Positions 63,926 through 64,000 of a stretch of DNA of 64,000 bases are shown here, in pieces. The notes below the pieces were generated by a model. It was not told where the DNA came from. It did no database searches and saw nothing but the letters and a program-made list of their open reading frames with translations. A program made the translations under genes and the position numbers. Source of the stretch: JBAOHV01 sp963714875 (GTDB lineage: Bacteria > Actinomycetota > Acidimicrobiia > Acidimicrobiales > Microtrichaceae); assembly GCA_963714875.1 (NCBI GenBank), contig CAVQQI010000011.1, positions 558,001 through 622,000 on the forward strand. Reading direction: 5' to 3'. Numbering within the stretch: the first letter of the stretch is position 1; each line of letters begins with the position of its first letter.

Positions 63926-64000
63926 CGTGTGGACCTCCCACTGGATCGACATCACCCCGAGCGGGATGGGCTGACCGATCCAGTATGTCGGCGGCGGGAC

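Overview
This window looks like chromosomal DNA from a high-GC actinobacterium. An Acidimicrobiia-type marine or freshwater lineage is the best guess. That is inferred from gene content: CarD, the lexA / LysM-protein / nrdR neighbourhood, a B12-dependent class II ribonucleotide reductase, actinobacterial-type DapD, a 6C-type small RNA and a mitochondrial-type aconitase. Genes are packed on both strands with short gaps. Most of the window is housekeeping, with one small integrated element.

Layout: 1-6.3 kb holds nucleotide excision repair (5' part of uvrA running off the left edge, and uvrB), aroC, an orphan AbiEi-like protein and coaE. 6.4-9.9 kb holds a NarL-type sensor kinase/response regulator followed by two Flp-type prepilins. 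9.8-19.8 kb is central carbon metabolism: a GntR regulator divergent from a mitochondrial-type aconitase, a HAD-acyltransferase fusion behind a 6C-like small RNA, a LysR regulator, citrate synthase, a quinone oxidoreductase, a DUF971 protein and an acyl-CoA dehydrogenase. 19.9-36.6 kb holds a GNAT-acyl-CoA synthetase fusion, a DUF885 metallohydrolase, several alpha/beta hydrolases, a ZIP transporter, a glutaredoxin, a Rieske-TPP enzyme fusion, DUF3179, a DUF6325 protein with a coupled 54-residue protein, and an acyltransferase. 36.67-39.6 kb is a small element inserted at a tRNA-Val gene, with att-like repeats, an HTH/excisionase gene, a cupin, an unknown gene and a broken tyrosine recombinase. 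39.6-43.1 kb holds tRNA-Val, tRNA-Cys, tRNA-Gly and poorly characterised proteins. 43.1-47.5 kb is methionine synthesis (metX and a PLP trans-sulfuration enzyme) under a SAM riboswitch, next to an orphan adenine methyltransferase. 47.5-58.7 kb holds Nudix, DEAD-box helicase, serine hydrolase, lgt, a lipoprotein, carD, DUF4262, DUF1990, nrdJ and a RibD-like reductase. 58.8-64 kb holds nrdR, a LysM protein, lexA with four LexA boxes, dapD, dapE and a proline-rich membrane protein.

How the genes work together: the window shows part of an SOS regulon. lexA and the LysM protein share an array of four LexA boxes, and another box lies between uvrA and aroC. NrdR lies close to its likely target nrdJ. 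The SAM riboswitch should make metX and its partner respond to S-adenosylmethionine.

Caution on quality: about a dozen single-base frameshifts interrupt otherwise well-conserved genes (uvrA, aconitase, DUF885, CocE-type hydrolase twice, the TPP enzyme, an acyltransferase, metX, integrase four times, the last proline-rich gene). Removing or adding one base restores full family-like length in most cases. I read most of these as sequence or assembly errors rather than decay. Affected genes are given as whole genes with the break noted.
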